From NCBI RefSeq assembly GCF_042138895.1, contig NZ_JBHIKW010000007.1, forward strand, positions 195,396 to 259,395: DNA of 64,000 bases. The letters are read 5' to 3'. This DNA comes from Cedecea selenatireducens (GTDB lineage: Bacteria; Pseudomonadota; Gammaproteobacteria; Enterobacterales; Enterobacteriaceae). The position numbers were made by a program, and so were the translations under genes. Numbering within the stretch: the stretch's first letter is position 1; each line of letters opens with the position of its first letter. A model generated the notes under the pieces. It saw nothing but the letters and a program-made list of their open reading frames with translations, had not been told where the DNA came from and searched no databases. Of this stretch, positions 37,901 to 44,104 are shown piece by piece.

Positions 37901-38473
37901 GTCTTTGATGGTGACCGTGCTGCCCGCTTCGGCGTTACCGGTGATGGTTTTACCGTCCGCCGATACGGCGAGGCCGGTAGGGGCTGCCGGTGGCGTGGCG
38001 TCTGGTCTGCCCGGATTCCCCGGGTTGCTGCCGCTGTCCGAATGGCCGCCGCCGCCGCTTGATGCGGCGGCAATGGCTCCGCCGGCAGCAACCGCCAGTC
38101 CACCCAATATCCATGGCCATGCTGCCCCGCCTTCAGCGTGGGCGCCTGTGGCGGCCATAAGTGCGTCAATATTGGCAATTTGCTCATAGTGAGCCGCAGC
38201 CTCTGGATCCTGAACCCACCAAAGCACGCCGTCGTGGCCTTCCAGTACCAGCTGATTGCCGCCCTGGTCGGCAAAGGAGTAGTAGTTTTTGATGGTAATG
38301 GTTTCGCCGGAATGGAGTTTGATCACCAGGTCCTGGCCTGAACGAGTGAAGCTGGCGACCTCTTCACGTTCAATTTTTAGCTCGACAATTGAGGGACCTT
38401 TTAAGGTGATTTCAGAGGCTTCGACGTTATTTTTTACGCCGGTTAATTTAGAGATAATTGAAATTGAACGCAT
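25904..38473 (-). CDS. bapA: BapA, giant type I-secreted Ig-repeat biofilm adhesin
   Basis: 4189 residues from the ATG at 38473 (GGAG 8 nt upstream). Layout: a BapA-type N-terminal domain (1-~115); a hydrophobic Gly/Ala stretch (about 119-140) that could act in retention; about 32 Ig-like repeats of 85-100 residues (about 158-3300); a region with three VCBS-like repeats (YGTLTIDxxGxYTYTL); and a C-terminal type I secretion domain with Asp/Gly-rich NGADVWKNFSLAQGD and the end ELIQNNHIVA. There is no signal peptide, as expected. In Salmonella BapA aids biofilm and host colonisation and follows CsgD control. The frame is unbroken over 12.6 kb. Confidence 0.95.
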   Translation of the reverse strand: MRSISIISKLTGVKNNVEASEITLKGPSIVELKIEREEVASFTRSGQDLVIKLHSGETITIKNYYSFADQGGNQLVLEGHDGVLWWVQDPEAAAHYEQIANIDALMAATGAHAEGGAAWPWILGGLAVAAGGAIAAASSGGGGHSDSGSNPGNPGRPDATPPAAPTGLAVSADGKTITGNAEAGSTVTIKDANGNVIGTGTAGSDGSFTITLTSPKLDGETLTATATDPSGNTGPGATVTAPNIPLPGEPGITGLTNDHVNAPNGGNIGNNSPTNDNTPTLQGTGQAGTTVHIYDNGVQIGTVVVGANGTWSFTPGTALPDGSHAFTVVATNERGESATSPAYTVTIDTAPPAAATGLVVSPDGEVLTGHAEAGSSITIKDPNGAIVGTGTADNNGNITITLTTPQVDGETLTVVVTDPAGNTSPPATATAPNVLPPVEPVITAIIDDAAPNTGNVGNNQTTNDTTPTLQGTGQPGDTIHILSNGGEIGTAKVGLDGTWSFTPQSPLGEGTYTFTASASNVRGDSSVSGSYTVTVDTSAPAEPTGLIVSADGDTVTGLAEPGSTVTIKDANGNVIGTGTAAPVTGIFNIILTTPQLDGSKLSVTATDAAGNVSLPGEATAPFFPLPTVPTITAIIDNAPPIVGTVPNNQPTNDQTPTIQGTGVAGETIHIFDNGLEIGTTVVLPGGTWSFTPGVNLLDGPHNFTATASNIRGDSGSSAGYSVTVDTVVDAPVLILVEDNTGSITGPIGNNGVTDETKPAFSGTGEPGSSLTLFDNGLPIGTVTVGNDGKWTFTPTNAMGEGPHTITLQQTDPAGNISTITAGPTFTIDFTPPNAVTLNPRDPDGTTVTGTGEIGATVTITTLSGVVLGTAQVDGSGNFSVTLTPAQTHGEDLIAKISDAAGNQGPNTPFEASNSGFPTVPVLISVTDDVGAIKGTLTNGQATDDNRPTLSGTAEVGSTIAVFDNGLPIGVASVNPDGSWSFTPTLPLLDGPHSFTVSANNGLGNSGISAPFGVVVDTVPPGLPTGLTVSNDGTTLTGTAEANSTVTITNASGTVLGTATADGTGHFSVTLSPAQLNGEDLTAKATDAVGNTGPGATVPAPDLTAPNAPTGLAVSADGLHVTGTAEPNSTITIWDGNGNAIGTGVASGTGTFDISPLTPPQLNGETLMVTARDAANNISSPAAVIAQDHTPPLAPTNLQVNEDGTIVTGKAEAGSTVKVTDDQGNPLGQAVAGPDGSFTITLTTPQANGQHLEVNATDKAGNIGPDAPVTAPDITPPNIPVIGSVVDNVPDHTGNLNSGDLTNDDKPTLSGTAEANSTVKIYDNGNLIGTVNADGTGAWTFTPTTALGQGSHNLTVTATDAANNVSQPSAAFNINVDSIAPTAPTITLVNDDVGTVTGPISNGGATNDPTPTLSGSGEPGSTITVYDGLNVLGTTTVNGSGTWTFTPTTPLLDGPHSFTVTASDAAGNVTAHSTPWNVEQITTLPNAPTIGEIVDNVNPDLGPVLPGGSTNDPQPVINGTAAADAVVKIYDGTTLIGTVTADGTGAWTFQPTQPLSEGSHTLNVYVTDAAGNTSSATTQIVIIDTAPPGAPSIDGALGNVAGTPITLTNGGSTQSTEPVLSGKGEVGATIKLYADGGTTPIGSAVVDADGNWSITPNSPLGSGTHIFTTTATDAAGNVGAPSSGFTLSVYATPPAQPVAPTVTDNVPPVVGTVAPGGSTNDTTPTFSGTGVAGSTINVYNNGNELVGTTTVRSDGTWSVTPATPFGETTYNITVQVTDPAGNTSLPSAPIAITVDTTAPGAPTIGTVDDNVGPVTGAITNGITDDPKPVFHGTGEIGATVTLYNGTTAIGSAVVDGTGNWTITPDIALANGENTLTAVQTDKAGNVSGPSTDYVLTVDTVPLTAPVVVEIIDDVGPIKTPLVNGSVTDDTTPTFTGTGKIGSTVTLYDTNGTTILGTGTVGQDGKWSITTSALSEGPHSITIQATDDVGHSVGPSAPIVIDVDTTAPGNPTVLVIDPTGTLVSGTAEAGATVIIKDSSGNVLGTGVAAPITGAWVVTLSPAQTTGAQLTAVAQDPAGNQSGGVNFNATTSIIPHPPTIDLVDDNVGTITGNVGNGKTTDDTLPTLSGSGATAGAAVHIYVDGVLITTVSADVDGKWTWTVTDPLGNGPHTFAVSQTVGIETSGLSPLYNIIVDTTPPAQPVILSVVDDVVGGALGPLTSGQATNDAKPTLSGTAEAGATVNILDNGSVIGTVTANALGIWTYTPITNLGEGAHNITVTATDAAGNVSPPSSGFVVNVDTVAPGTPVVLAVTNDITAQPITSGQPTNDNTPTFSGTAEAGTTLTFKDGNVVIGTVTVPVGGSWTFTPTAPLLDGSHNITVTATDAAGNASGPSVGFNVVVDTVPPIVPIILSVIDDQTQPGTNLPLINGQLTKDTQPTLSGTAEANATITVKDGNNVLGTTQADGLGNWTFTPTGPLGQGTHTLNVTATDAAGNVSNTASFGVNIDSVAPNPPAIVTVLDNTAPVLGPITNGQATNETRPSLSGTAEANAIIKVYSDGNLIGTTVANGSGAWSLTPVAALGNGSHTLTVTATDAAGNVSNPSNGFALTVDTIAPNAPAIGTVADAVGPITGNLTSGQTTDDTRPVLTGTAEGNATVSVYDNGVLLGTVQADAGGAWSFRPGTPLINGGHALTVTATDAAGNVSLPSAPFNVVVDTIAPTQPIVIQAFDDVGPVQGPLVSGSSTDDTLPVLSGTAEANATIKIYDGGNLIGTVTANALGVWSFTPGTALTPGQHVFTVTASDAAGNTSVASADFTLNIVSGVSNTPVLTSVVDDVVGGVVGPLTNGQATNDARPTLNGTADANSTIKIYDGGNLIGTVTANVLGIWVFTPPSALANGSHTFTITATNGAGVVSSPTAGFTVVVDTVAPGQPVITSVVDDIGPITGPVGNNQPTDDTRPTLNGTAEANATINIFDNGVLLGTTTANGSGVWTFTPTLPLLQGNHSFTVTATDAAGNVSVTSVPAGIVVDTVPPLAPTGLTVNATGSVVTGLAEANSTVTITSATGTVLGTAKADGSGNFSITLSPAQTSGQSLLAFAQDAAGNVGVSAGFTAPFTGVPGLPVITSIVDDVLPKTGIVGNGQSTNDTRPTINGTAEANATVKIYDNGSLLGTVTANASGVWTFTPTGALGDGVHAFTATATNANGTGAASLATSVIVDTIPPLIPTGVISADGATITGVAEANSTVTITLPGGITVTGTANASGAFSITLPTRQIEGQSLSISAVDAAGNVSPSLSITAPVLPLAASSNVVDLALTSNAEITTEHYSGYGSLLIGALGSVASVLGSNTAQVGFTIGSGATGHITINAAATGVVLSLLNTLEIAIQKYDAATNSWTTVVDSSLPQFLNLLTLGATGVTLNLDGLGEGQYRVLGYNTSLLATGATTNLAVTVEQTGAGVVSGTTTSNGNVITDAGPGGAVDNAPTGTVVTAITDANGVSHTVGAGGLDIQGKYGTLHINQDGSYTYTLTNTSATVLGRTENFTYTITHNGVSDSAQLIVSLGNGAPASTVTATDNTGSLTYGTDVVAVDHGASQQTGLSVLSVGLGNVVNLNLLANMSNPILFDVADGSTRTMTLQASVGGVALLSTFDLYIYKFNVATQQYEQFQVQKTWLTAPLLGGSSGQLTVTLGGGDYLFLLMNASGVSLLTSYTLNILQDHTYAVDSLAATTTGNVMQDDIAPAGSLLTAVNGVAVSATGTTTIVGKFGTLTIDAHGNYTYTLKAGVGADGINTPDSFVYTVTAPNGDTGTASLNITATPHTVDAVNDISSIMAIASTQNTAAYTSANVGSATWTTALLASSHGNGSGTFTIADNTTLGGAALVFKVASGLALGGLSVTWTLSDGQGHTYTGTFSGSALLGGTAIIPVTDLHSGTWTLSYVGNMGPLSVGNITITPTVTGTSHLLDSFTAQSTVVHGNLYDGSDSAGASDQLGSVHTLLTINGVNGSTATLNPLTNSSAVATIQGQYGTLTIDISGNYTYTLKAGVAPGSIVNKETFTYTLNDQNGHSDTATLTINMNPQFVSTAYGDIINGSSAYADTLVYHVLAGGANDGTGGNGADVWKNFSLAQGDQINVHDLLVGWNGQASTLGNYLSVATVGNNTVISIDRDGSAGTFHSTTLVTLENVHTTLDELIQNNHIVA
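28580..38002 (-). repeat. Ig-like repeat array inside bapA (about 32 units)
   Basis: By eye I count 32 repeats averaging about 294 bp. Two subtypes appear. A-type (about 85 residues) starts PPxAPTGLxVSxDGxxxTG. B-type (about 100 residues) starts PxxPxIxxVxDDVGxxxG and contains GTAEANxTVKIYDNGxLIG. The N-terminal part alternates A-B-A-B-A-B; the middle is mostly B. The repeats are not DNA-identical. Confidence 0.85.
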
Positions 38474-39255
38474 TGTTATCACTCCATTCGCGATGAACGT
38501 GGTGGTAGTCTGATGCCCGGCATAAGGTGTTAATTACCGATAGCAAAATGTTTAACTGAGCGGGGTCCTTCGCTATGAAGAAGCGAAAAAGGAATCCGGC
38601 ATCAAAAAATTGATGACAGTGATTATTAATAAATAGAGCGTTTCCGTTGCGGAATCGAAATTAGTTAATTCTCAGGGTCATAGGCTCGTCGTTTAATAAA
38701 TAGAGACTATTGATGATATAGACAGGAAAAAATGAAAGCGCAACTTAAGCCATGTTTAACAATATGTAAGTAACTCTAAAGTACCAGCGTTGGCAGAGAC
38801 CTCACCCAAACGGCTGACGTCAACTGGCCTGCAAGTTGGAGATTGACGGTAACTTTATCGCATTGAAAAGTTTAGGGTAAGTTTTGAAGGGCGATCGCGT
38901 GATGGGGTATTTTGCTATGACTGTAGATATGAAAGACCTTGTGTCATATATGGGTATGGTGATTTTTTTAGTGAGGTATTTTCTGTTGTAAGTCAGAAAT
39001 TAATAGAAGGGATTGTCTATTTTGTGAGGGGCGTTAGGTCAGGACTGGCGCTAGCAGAAATATTATATATTTGAGATTTATTATTTCTGAGAGAATCGAT
39101 AATGGTGAAGGAAAGTAGCATATATCATTTAGCATAGCTTAATTAACGGCGATGCGTCCTTTTAGACCGCGCAATAATAGCTGATAATTAAAAATGCGTG
39201 AATATTTTTATACTGGCCCTTCGCATGAAGAGCCAGTGAGGGAGCAAACCGCGCC
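38474..39255. promoter_or_regulatory. bapA upstream region, 780 bp, AT-rich, no gene
   Basis: A long non-coding spacer between smpB and bapA. A 13-bp direct repeat (TTAATAAATAGAG) occurs at 38626-38638 and 38693-38705, 67 bp apart. An imperfect hairpin (39213-39236, CTGGC..GCCAG) follows the smpB stop. I cannot place the promoter or a CsgD site with certainty. Confidence 0.5.
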
Positions 39256-39738
39256 TTAACGGCCAGCGTTCTTCATGATACGGGCTTTATCAACCGCCCA
39301 TTCGCGATCTTTAACGTCGGTACGCTTATCATGCTGCTTCTTACCTTTCGCCACGCCAATTTTCACCTTGCACCAGGCGTTCTTCCAGTACAGGGACAGG
39401 GCGATGACGGTGTAGCCGTCCCGGCTAACGCTGCCGAAGAGGTTATCCAGCTCGCGCTTGTTCAGCAGCAGTTTACGGGTACGCGTTGGATCGCAGACTA
39501 CGTGGCTCGAGGCCACGTTCAGCGGGGTGAAGTTGGCGCCAAAAAGATAAGCTTCGCCATCTTTAAAGATAACGTAGCTGTCGCCGATGTTCGCCTTCCC
39601 GGCGCGCAATGATTTTACTTCCCAGCCCTGCAGCGCAAGGCCCGCTTCAATCTCTTCTTCGATAAAGTATTCGTGGCGGGCACGCTTGTTTAGCGCAATG
39701 GTGGCTGAGCCTGGTTTGTGTGCTTTTTTCTTAGTCAT
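39256..39738 (-). CDS. smpB: SmpB, tmRNA-binding protein
   Basis: The 160-residue protein matches SmpB along its length, with the OB-fold core (YFIEEEIEAGLALQGWEVKSLRAGKANI split over 25-52) and the basic C-terminal tail DVKDREWAVDKARIMKNAGR that enters the empty mRNA channel. It brings tmRNA to stalled ribosomes. ssrA normally follows directly; here the bap operon separates them. Confidence 0.98.
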   Translation of the reverse strand: MTKKKAHKPGSATIALNKRARHEYFIEEEIEAGLALQGWEVKSLRAGKANIGDSYVIFKDGEAYLFGANFTPLNVASSHVVCDPTRTRKLLLNKRELDNLFGSVSRDGYTVIALSLYWKNAWCKVKIGVAKGKKQHDKRTDVKDREWAVDKARIMKNAGR

Positions 39739-39891
39739 AGTGCTGCTCAGTATACGTAATCCAGGAGTTCAAAGACACCCCGCAGCCTGCGCGAGGAGGA
39801 AGCGCTTATCTTAGCATGAGCGGCAGAGAGTTTTTGTTTGCGCGGTGATAAATGTTATTATTTGTCCGATTTATGACTCCCAGGAATTGTT

Positions 39892-40329
39892 ATGCCGCAG
39901 ATTAGCCGTACTGCGTTGGTGCCCTACAGCGCCGAGCAGATGTACAAGTTAGTGAACGACGTGAAGTCCTACCCGGAATTTTTACCTGGCTGTACCGGTA
40001 GCAGGGTGATAGACGCCTCGGCTAATCAGATGACGGCGGCGGTAGACGTTTCAAAAGCCGGGATAAGCAAAACGTTTACTACCCGTAATACGCTTACCGA
40101 CAATCAGACCATCCTGATGCAGCTGGTGGACGGGCCGTTCAAGAAACTGATGGGCGGCTGGAAGTTCACCCCGCTGAGTGAAGACGCCTGCCGGATTGAG
40201 TTCCAGCTTGATTTTGAATTTACCAATAAGCTGATTGAGCTGGCCTTTGGCCGCATCTTTAAAGAGCTGGCGGGCAACATGGTTCAGGCATTCACTACCC
40301 GCGCCAAAGAGGTTTACCGTGTCGCGTGA
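39892..40329 (+). CDS. ratA: RatA/PasT, START-domain protein (CoQ-binding, COQ10-like)
   Basis: The 145-residue START/polyketide-cyclase fold protein begins MPQISRTALVPYSAEQMY and carries the YPEFLPGCTGS and GPFKKLMGGWKF segments of the family. E. coli RatA was reported to bind 50S subunits, while PasT/UbiT-like COQ10 homology suggests a role in ubiquinone function and persistence. Divergent from smpB. An AGGA site precedes the ATG. Its end overlaps ratB. Confidence 0.94.
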   Translation: MPQISRTALVPYSAEQMYKLVNDVKSYPEFLPGCTGSRVIDASANQMTAAVDVSKAGISKTFTTRNTLTDNQTILMQLVDGPFKKLMGGWKFTPLSEDACRIEFQLDFEFTNKLIELAFGRIFKELAGNMVQAFTTRAKEVYRVA

Positions 40330-40609
40330 GATTCAGGTAGAGGTAATTTATGCCCTGCCGCAGAAGCAGTACCTGCGCCAGGTTAAGCTTGAGGAAGGCA
40401 GCACGGTGGAGCAGGCGATTATCGCCTCCGGCCTGCTCGAGCTTCGCGACGATATCGACCTGAAGAAGAACAAAGTGGGTATTTACAGCCGTCCGGTGAA
40501 GCTGGGCGATAAGGTGAATGACGGCGATCGGGTTGAGATTTACCGCCCGCTGATTGCCGACCCTAAAGAGCTACGTCGCCAGCGAGCAGAGCGCTCCGCC
40601 CAGAAATAA
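40319..40609 (+). CDS. ratB: RatB/PasI, ubiquitin-like beta-grasp protein
   Basis: The 96-residue protein matches RatB (UPF0125): IQVEVIYALPQKQYLRQV, then DIDLKKNKVGIYSRPVKLGD and VEIYRPLIADPKELRRQRAE. The GTG at 40319 is the start: it has a GAGG site 6 nt upstream and overlaps the ratA stop by 11 bases. A longer frame inside ratA is not used. Proposed earlier as antitoxin of ratA; that role is disputed. Confidence 0.93.
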   Translation: MSREIQVEVIYALPQKQYLRQVKLEEGSTVEQAIIASGLLELRDDIDLKKNKVGIYSRPVKLGDKVNDGDRVEIYRPLIADPKELRRQRAERSAQK

Positions 40610-40624
40610 TCCTGCTTTCAAGCA

Positions 40625-40652
40625 TAAAAAAGCCGCTTTCGCGGCTTTTTTT
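40625..40652. terminator. Bidirectional terminator between ratB and bamE
   Basis: Stem AAGCCGC / GCGGCTT with a TTTC loop and A/T runs on both sides. Confidence 0.88.
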
Positions 40653-40667
40653 GTCCATTGAGTAAAC

Positions 40668-41012
40668 CTACTCCCCTTTGGTCAGGGCTGGTTTGTTGTC
40701 AATGTTGGTCAGCACGCCGCTGCTGTTGAAGGTCAGGGTCAGCGTCTGCTGAGTCACGTTCTCGTGGCCTGGCTGCTGGCGGAAGACGTAGAACCAGGTA
40801 TTGGTGCCGAACGGATCGGACATCATTGGCGTACCCAGCGTGTAGGCAACCTGCTGCTGCGTCATACCGACGCGGAGCTTGGAGACGTCATTCGGTGCCA
40901 GATAGTTACCCTGGTTGATGTCTGGGCGGTAAACCACTCGCTCCAGAGTGGAACAGCCTGCGGTCAACATCAGAAGAACCGCTGCGGCAGCAGTCAGCAT
41001 TTTACAACGCAT
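40668..41012 (-). CDS. bamE: BamE, outer-membrane protein assembly lipoprotein
   Basis: 114 residues with a lipoprotein signal and lipobox LTAGC (Cys20). The SmpA/OmlA fold follows, with LRVGMTQQQVAYTLGTP and DPFGTNTWFYVFRQQPG. It stabilises the BAM complex (BamA-BamD) at the inner face of the outer membrane. BamD of the same complex is encoded at 58514. It stands alone, with its own promoter in 41013-41190. Confidence 0.97.
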   Translation of the reverse strand: MRCKMLTAAAAVLLMLTAGCSTLERVVYRPDINQGNYLAPNDVSKLRVGMTQQQVAYTLGTPMMSDPFGTNTWFYVFRQQPGHENVTQQTLTLTFNSSGVLTNIDNKPALTKGE

Positions 41013-41192
41013 AGTGATTTGATTCCTTTTCGGGCCCGAGTAGTGCGTGGCTCATTCGTATTATGCCGATGATAATAGACCTTTAAGCAGTTTAAAACCT
41101 TAAGGCGCTCAACTCTGACAGTGGGAGCGTAAAAAAGTTGGCTGAAAAGGGGGCAGAAAGGCAGATTACTGAATGGGGTGGTCGTTTTTTGC

Positions 41193-41225
41193 ACGATGCG
41201 CGGCATGCAATATACCGCGCATCGT
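41193..41225 (-). other. 11-bp perfect hairpin after recN
   Basis: ACGATGCGCGG / CCGCGCATCGT with an 11-nt loop begins 7 bases after the recN stop. In the recN direction it is followed by GCAAAAAA, not by T, so it looks like an mRNA 3' stabiliser rather than a standard terminator. Confidence 0.55.
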
Positions 41226-41231
41226 AAAGCG

Positions 41232-42893
41232 TTATGCGGCCAGCAGCTCTTTGGCGTTCGCCAGAGTATTGCGGGTCACCTCGCTACCGCCGAGCAGACG
41301 GGCAAGCTCCTGCAGGCGAGAACGTTTGTCCAGCGGCTGCATATGGGTTTCCGTCATTTCGCCATCGGTTTCCTTGCTGACGAAGAAGTGATGGTGACCA
41401 CAGCCGGCAACCTGAGGCAGGTGAGTGACACACATCACCTGCGTAGATTCGCCCAGCTGGCGCAGCAGTTTACCTACCACCGCGGCGGTAGGGCCGCTGA
41501 TCCCCACGTCTACTTCATCGAAGATCAGCGCCGGCGTTTCCATTTTACGAGCGGTAATCACCTGAATTGCCAGCGCAATACGAGACAGCTCGCCGCCAGA
41601 TGCCACTTTCGCCAGCGGCTGAAGCGGCTGGCCGGGGTTGGTGCTGACGCGGAAATCAATGCGGTCCGCACCCTCGGCGGTCAGGTGGTTTTCGTTAAAG
41701 TCGACATTTATGGCAAGTTTACCGTGCGGCATCGACAGGGAATGCATGCTCTCGGTGATCAGCTGGCACAGTTCATTGGCGTGTTTTACCCGACTTTGGT
41801 GCAGCGAGCTGGCTACGGAAAGCGCCTGCTGGTGGTGCAGCGCAACGGCCTGCAGTAATTCTTCCAGCGAGCCGGTCTGGTCATCCAGTAGCTGCTGTTC
41901 ATCGAGCAGTTTCTGATGGAAGGCCGGCAGTTCTTCTGGCGTGATGTGGTGCTTACGCGCCAGGGAGATCTGGCGGGAGATACGTTGTTCCAGTTCGTAC
42001 AGGCGGTTTGGATCCAGATCCAACCGATCGCAGTAATGACGCAGTTCGTCGCTGGCTTCGGAGATCTGAATCGCGGCTTCTTCCAGCATATTCAGTACGC
42101 CAGAGAGCTTATCGTCCATGCTCACCAGCTCGCCCATTAGATGGCGCACGGTGTGCAGCTGGCTTTGTAAATTCGTTTCTTCGCCGTCGGCCAGCACGTC
42201 AAGCGCCTGCTGGCTGGTAGAGAGCAGCTGGCCGCTGTTGGCGAGGCGTTTGTACTCTTCGTCGATCAGCTCAAACTCACCGGCGACGGGGGAAAACTCG
42301 TTCAGCTCTTTCAACTGATAGTGCAGCAGTTCCGCTTTGGCTGAGCGCTCCTGCGCCAGCTGTTGGTGCTGCGCCAGCGTGCGGCAGCTCTGGTGCCATT
42401 CACGATAGCGCTCTGCCATTTGCAGGGTCAGCGCCTGTTCACCGGCATAGCCGTCCAGCAGCGTTTTTTGATGCTCGGGTTTGAGCAGCAGCTGGTGGGC
42501 GTGCTGGCCATGAATCTGGATGAGCAACTGGCCGAGATCGCGCAGTTGGGAAAGGGGAACAGCCGTGCCGTTGATGAAACCGCGGGAGCGTCCATCGCTG
42601 CTGATGACGCGACGCAGCAGGCATTCACTGCCGTCTTCCAGCTGGTTTTCTTCCAGCCAGCGCAGCGCCGCCGGAGTGTCTTTCAGAGAGAAGCGGGCGC
42701 AGAGATCCGCACGGTTTGCACCAGAACGCACCATATCCGCTTCCGCGCGACCGCCCAGGCACAGGCCCAGCGCATCTATGGCAATAGATTTACCGGCACC
42801 GGTTTCCCCGGTGATGGCCGTCATCCCGTGATGAAAGTCGATTTCGAGTTCACGAACGATAGCGAAGTTACTGATGGTGAGTTGAGCGAGCAT
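41232..42893 (-). CDS. recN: RecN, SMC-like DNA repair ATPase
   Basis: 553 residues, the E. coli length. Walker A GETGAGKS is at 29-36, long coiled coils fill about 150-380, and the ABC signature and Walker B (VASGGELSRIALAI, then ALIFDEVDVGISG) are C-terminal. It acts in double-strand break repair. The protein ends KELLAA; the LAA end is a ClpXP degradation signal in E. coli RecN. The start at 42893 gives the canonical MLAQLTISNFAIV. Expression is expected to be SOS-controlled through two LexA boxes at 43043-43084. Confidence 0.97.
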   Translation of the reverse strand: MLAQLTISNFAIVRELEIDFHHGMTAITGETGAGKSIAIDALGLCLGGRAEADMVRSGANRADLCARFSLKDTPAALRWLEENQLEDGSECLLRRVISSDGRSRGFINGTAVPLSQLRDLGQLLIQIHGQHAHQLLLKPEHQKTLLDGYAGEQALTLQMAERYREWHQSCRTLAQHQQLAQERSAKAELLHYQLKELNEFSPVAGEFELIDEEYKRLANSGQLLSTSQQALDVLADGEETNLQSQLHTVRHLMGELVSMDDKLSGVLNMLEEAAIQISEASDELRHYCDRLDLDPNRLYELEQRISRQISLARKHHITPEELPAFHQKLLDEQQLLDDQTGSLEELLQAVALHHQQALSVASSLHQSRVKHANELCQLITESMHSLSMPHGKLAINVDFNENHLTAEGADRIDFRVSTNPGQPLQPLAKVASGGELSRIALAIQVITARKMETPALIFDEVDVGISGPTAAVVGKLLRQLGESTQVMCVTHLPQVAGCGHHHFFVSKETDGEMTETHMQPLDKRSRLQELARLLGGSEVTRNTLANAKELLAA

Positions 42894-42908
42894 AGCCACC
42901 TTCCTGTA

Positions 42909-43033
42909 TGAACTCGTCATACTTCAAGCTGCAGGGGTGTTGGCTGCTTTCACTTACCCCAGTCACTTACTCAAGTAAGCTCCTGGGGATGCACTCTCTT
43001 GCCGCCTACCTGCAACTCGAATTATTTAGAGTT
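42909..43033. repeat. ERIC element in the recN leader
   Basis: About 125 bp match the enterobacterial repetitive intergenic consensus in reverse: CATACTTCAAGCTGCAG at one end, the core CCCCAGTCACTTAC / GTAAGCTCCTGGGG in the middle, and GCCGCCTACCTGCAACT toward the other end. It lies between the recN start codon and the LexA boxes, so it is transcribed as part of the leader. Confidence 0.85.
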
Positions 43034-43042
43034 CGATTTGGT

Positions 43043-43062
43043 TACTGTGTTTTCATACAGTA
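43043..43062. promoter_or_regulatory. LexA (SOS) box 1 of recN
   Basis: TACTGT, 8 nt, ACAGTA: a full match to the CTG-N10-CAG core with both flanks. Confidence 0.85.
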
Positions 43063-43064
43063 TA

Positions 43065-43084
43065 AACTGGTTTTATATACAGTA
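43065..43084. promoter_or_regulatory. LexA (SOS) box 2 of recN
   Basis: CTGG, TTTTATAT, ACAG with a TA flank: one mismatch in the left core. It lies 2 bp from box 1, which would allow cooperative occupation, as in E. coli recN. Confidence 0.75.
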
Positions 43085-43102
43085 AAGTGGCCAGGCGGTT
43101 TT

Positions 43103-43981
43103 TTAGAACAATTTTTTCGACCAGCCGAGTTTCGAGCTTAATGTGTTGAAATAGCTGTAATCTTTCGGGTGAATCAGATTGAGGTGGTAGTCGCAGCGGC
43201 GAATGAGCACGTCCTCACCTTCCTGTATTGGCAACGCAATCTGGCTGTCACAGCTGATTTCAAGGTCGCTGCGCATGTGGGAAAAACGCAGACGAATGGT
43301 GCTGCTGCTGTTGATGACCAGCGGGCGAGCCGAAAGCGTGTGCGGGAACATCGGCACGAGCGTTATCGCATCCAGCGACGGCGTCAGGATTGGGCCACCG
43401 GCTGAAAGCGAATAGGCGGTTGAGCCGGTCGGCGTGGAGATAATCAGCCCGTCAGAGCGCTGGGAGAAGGCAAAGATTTCGTCGATGTAAACTTCGAACT
43501 CAATCATATGCGCGACTTTACCGGGGTGCAGCACCACTTCGTTTATCGCCGTACTGAGGCGCGTGGGCGTATCGTGCTGGCAGACCTGAGCCTCCAGCAA
43601 AAAGCGGCGTTCGGTAATGTAGTGCCCCTCAAGAACGTCCGCCAGCTGCTGCTGGGCGTTGTCCGGGTCGAGGTCGGTCAGGAAGCCTAAATTGCCGCGG
43701 TTGATGCCGATAACCTTGATGTCATAGCGAGCCAGTACTCGCGCCGCGCCCAGCATGTTGCCATCCCCGCCAACCACCACGGCCAAATCAGCCTGCTGGC
43801 CAATCTCCGCCAGCGTGCCGGTTTTTACCTGCTTGAGGTTAAGCTCCTGGGCGATTTGCTGTTCCACCATCACTTCATAACCTTTGGCGCACAGCCAGCG
43901 ATAGAGCATTTCATGCGTGGTCAGGGCGGTGGGGTGGCGCGGGTGCCCGACGATACCGATGCAGTTGAAATGTTTGTTCAT
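43103..43981 (-). CDS. nadK: NadK, NAD kinase
   Basis: 292 residues, the standard length, from the ATG at 43981 (MNKHFNCIGIVGHPRH). It has the GGDG motif (VVVGGDGNMLGAA), the conserved NE in AINEVVL and GSTAYSLSAGGP. It phosphorylates NAD to NADP with ATP. The frame continues upstream toward grpE, but that stretch is the divergent promoter. Divergent from grpE. Confidence 0.97.
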   Translation of the reverse strand: MNKHFNCIGIVGHPRHPTALTTHEMLYRWLCAKGYEVMVEQQIAQELNLKQVKTGTLAEIGQQADLAVVVGGDGNMLGAARVLARYDIKVIGINRGNLGFLTDLDPDNAQQQLADVLEGHYITERRFLLEAQVCQHDTPTRLSTAINEVVLHPGKVAHMIEFEVYIDEIFAFSQRSDGLIISTPTGSTAYSLSAGGPILTPSLDAITLVPMFPHTLSARPLVINSSSTIRLRFSHMRSDLEISCDSQIALPIQEGEDVLIRRCDYHLNLIHPKDYSYFNTLSSKLGWSKKLF

Positions 43982-44033
43982 TATCCTGGTGGTCCTTATT
44001 CGCAGAGGTTCCTGCGACAATATGACAGGTTCC

Positions 44034-44062
44034 CTTGAAACCCTGAAACTGATCCCCATAAT
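44034..44062 (+). promoter_or_regulatory. Sigma-32 heat-shock promoter of grpE
   Basis: -35 CTTGAAA and -10 CCCCATAAT with 13 bp between them, essentially the E. coli grpE heat-shock promoter. Confidence 0.85.
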
Positions 44063-44104
44063 AAGCGAAGCAGCGAGATGAATGCTAAAAACGCGGAGAA
44101 TTTC

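Noticed and set aside
28580..38002. Regular repeats of about 300 bp, considered as a CRISPR-like or satellite array
   Set aside because: The period is a protein-domain period, units are not DNA-identical, there are no spacers of uniform size, and one unbroken frame covers the array.
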